From Magnetococcales bacterium (lineage in GTDB: Bacteria; Pseudomonadota; Magnetococcia; Magnetococcales; JADFYX01), in contig PEAM01000026.1 of NCBI GenBank assembly GCA_002753565.1, positions 1 through 60,062 on the forward strand: a stretch of 60,062 bases of DNA. The letters are read 5' to 3'. Below the pieces are notes generated by a model. It was given only the letters and a program-made list of their open reading frames with translations. It ran no database searches and was not told where the DNA came from. Both the position numbers and the translations under genes were made by a program. Positions 58,565 through 60,062 of this stretch are shown in pieces; the first letter of the stretch is position 1, and every line of letters starts with the position of its first letter.

Positions 58565-58968
58565 AGGGCTCCTCCCTCCCTCTCATGTGATCATCCCTCT
58601 CTACAGAGGTTCTCCATACACATTCATTACAAGCACTATGCCAAAAAACAGCCGATTATTGAATGGTTGATTTTTTCAAACGTATGCGTCATCCTTTCAT
58701 CAGGGTGAAGAACAGCATTCAAAATTTATCTACCCTTATGATTTTTAACACTTTTACTCCACAACATCCCTCACCCTGGCCTCGTTGATTATTTTTTCAG
58801 GATGACTCAATAGAGAGATTACAGGCCCCTTTTTCTCTGTTATGATGTCGCCATCACCAGGAGAAAGGCAAAAAATTCCCGCCTGCTGTCCAGGCAAATT
58901 TTGCCCCTTTGGCCTCTTTTGTCGGTTTGAAACGCCACCCTTTGCTGACCATCCAAAAGGAGTCGTCA
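58565..58968. other. gap between InsA-like gene and small basic gene
   Basis: About 400 bp, AT-rich, divergent promoter region. No hairpin, repeat or convincing ORF seen; overlapping short frames in all directions lack ribosome sites. Confidence 0.4.
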
Positions 58969-59223
58969 ATGGACACCAACAAAAAACAGAAGGGTTTCAA
59001 AGCCGGAACAAACCTGTTCTCCTTAACAAAACAGTTAATACTCAAACTCGGAAAAACAAAAAAATCGTTTCAAAAGGGGTCCCAACCCGTAAGCGGAAAC
59101 GGCTCCCTCCCCCTCAACCTGGGCAGTATCGAAACCATCACATCCCGGGCGGATAGAGCGAATAGAATCTCTCTGCGGATTAAAGAGCGGAGAAAAAAAA
59201 TCGGACTGGCAGGCTCCTCTTGA
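58969..59223 (+). CDS. small basic hypothetical protein, 84 residues
   Basis: Starts MDTNKKQKGFKAGTNLF and ends with a basic helix ISLRIKERRKKIGLAGSS. A strong AAAAGGAG lies six bases before the ATG, which makes a real gene likely. No domain recognised; the charge suggests nucleic-acid or membrane-surface binding. It lies 49 bp upstream of a Dnr-type regulator in the same direction. Confidence 0.6.
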   Translation: MDTNKKQKGFKAGTNLFSLTKQLILKLGKTKKSFQKGSQPVSGNGSLPLNLGSIETITSRADRANRISLRIKERRKKIGLAGSS

Positions 59224-59272
59224 CTACCTGCTCCCTGTCATACTTTAATATTGCTTTAAGGTCTCTTGAATT

Positions 59273-59974
59273 ATGGCCACACTAGAAGCCGATGAAATGG
59301 TTCTAAAAAAAAGCTCTCTCTTCTCTGCTCTGTCAAAAGAGCAGTTTGAAGAGGTCCGAAGAGGCATGCGGGTTATTCAACTGCAAAGTGGAGAGAACCT
59401 CTTTGATATGGGCACCCCGGCCGACCACTTCTATATTCTGGTCTTGGGGCAGATCAAGCTGTTTCGGCTCTCTTCAAACGGTACCGAAAAAATTGTCGAA
59501 ATTGTGCGCCCATCCGAGAGCTTTGCCACGGCGGTCATGTTTATGGAGGTCAAACGTTACCCTCTCGCCGCAGACGCCCTTAAAAAAAGCCGGGTTTTGG
59601 CCTTTGATAACAAACAACTTCTCGATATTCTAAGGCAATCGCCCGAGACCTGTTTCCGCATGATGGCCAACATGAGCCGTCGTCTGCGCTGGCAACTGAC
59701 CGAGATTGATAAACTCAGCCTGCAGACCGCACCGGGACGACTGGTGGCCTTTTTATTGGACCATGTTAAACCCATTGGCAACGCCAGTGGTGCCGGTCAG
59801 GTTAATCTGGACTCCCCCAAACGGGTTCTCGCCTCCCGTCTCTCCATTCAACCGGAGACCTTTTCACGTATTTTAAAAAAATTGAGCAGTAAAGATTTGA
59901 TCCAGGTAAAAGGGCAGGTCATCTGCATCCCCAACATTCAAGCCCTGGCTCTCCATGCCGAAGAGGGCATCTAG
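59273..59974 (+). CDS. Crp/Fnr-family regulator, Dnr-like
   Basis: 233 residues. A cNMP-type beta-roll (FDMGTPADHFYILVLGQIKLFRLSSNGTEKIVEIV) and SFATAVMFMEVKRYPLAADAL match the Dnr group of Crp/Fnr proteins, which respond to nitric oxide through heme. The C-terminal HTH reads RVLASRLSIQPETFSRILKKLS. The N-terminal Cys cluster of Fnr is absent, so it is not an Fe-S Fnr. The target set is not visible; the nearest downstream sequence (59975-60062) holds no gene start. ATG at 59273 with a weak AAGG element. Confidence 0.87.
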   Translation: MATLEADEMVLKKSSLFSALSKEQFEEVRRGMRVIQLQSGENLFDMGTPADHFYILVLGQIKLFRLSSNGTEKIVEIVRPSESFATAVMFMEVKRYPLAADALKKSRVLAFDNKQLLDILRQSPETCFRMMANMSRRLRWQLTEIDKLSLQTAPGRLVAFLLDHVKPIGNASGAGQVNLDSPKRVLASRLSIQPETFSRILKKLSSKDLIQVKGQVICIPNIQALALHAEEGI

Positions 59975-60062
59975 ATCAACCGGAAAAAAAATAGAGCGCA
60001 AGCCTTCCTAAGTAGCAAAAAAAAAAAAAAGAAGTTATAGCAAACGCTCGGGCCATATAGTG

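Noticed and set aside
58842-59156. 104-codon plus-strand frame overlapping the small basic gene
   Set aside because: Alternative frame without a ribosome site; the frame starting at 58969 has AAAAGGAG.

Overview
The window is about 60 kb of a Gram-negative, respiring proteobacterial chromosome. It carries TonB receptors and porins, a YdbH/YnbE/YdbL envelope operon, an octaprenyl-diphosphate synthase, and the gene order rplU-rpmA-obgE-proB-proA-nadD-rsfS-rlmH that is common in proteobacteria. The heavy load of multi-PAS hybrid kinases, diguanylate cyclases and oxygen-reactive proteins suggests a free-living bacterium of redox gradients. A deep alphaproteobacterial or magnetotactic-coccus-like lineage would fit, but that placement is inference; no magnetosome gene is present. 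No phage, plasmid, CRISPR array or rRNA operon was seen.

Layout. 1-8176: an acetate module. The 5' end of acs points left. Facing right are a cNMP/CBS/DUF294 protein, a stand-alone receiver, a membrane pseudokinase fused to a DnaQ-type exonuclease, a DUF4212 small subunit and a sodium:solute symporter fused to a histidine kinase. 8202-8421: a miniature inverted-repeat element; a shorter relative lies at 44070-44186. 8423-17997 (leftward): a nine-gene set livKHMGF, CBS-ACT protein, PaaI-like thioesterase, paaK, iorA, iorB, preceded by an outer-membrane porin at 18149-19468. Together these look like uptake and oxidation of aromatic or branched amino acids to acyl/aryl-CoA. 19667-21253: hisC and a hemerythrin-like protein.

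21496-43762: a signalling and redox region. It holds a 1706-residue five-PAS hybrid kinase overlapping a flavodiiron-like (ODP-type) metallo-beta-lactamase protein, and an NAD-linked formate dehydrogenase (fdhA plus a NuoEF-like diaphorase). It also holds a four-gene set (TonB receptor, YfiR-like protein, CHASE8-type hybrid kinase, receiver-GGDEF cyclase), a third hybrid kinase, and a cNMP-GGDEF cyclase preceded by a small unknown protein. Four of these genes overlap by a few bases with their partners, so they are probably translated together.

43851-52642: a tRNA-Leu(CAA) and core housekeeping genes (ispB, maf, rplU, rpmA, obgE, proBA, nadD, rsfS, rlmH). 52697-57879 (leftward): a sigma-54 activator whose 3' end overlaps ydbH, followed by ynbE and ydbL. 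58211-59974: an orphan IS1 InsA-like zinc-ribbon protein with its own strong terminator, a small basic protein of unknown function, and a Crp/Fnr regulator of the Dnr type.

The points most worth a second look are the exonuclease-pseudokinase in the acetate module, the probable oxygen/iron sensing group around the 1706-residue kinase, the YfiR-CHASE8 rewiring to a phosphorelay, the miniature element pair, and the orphan InsA-like gene.
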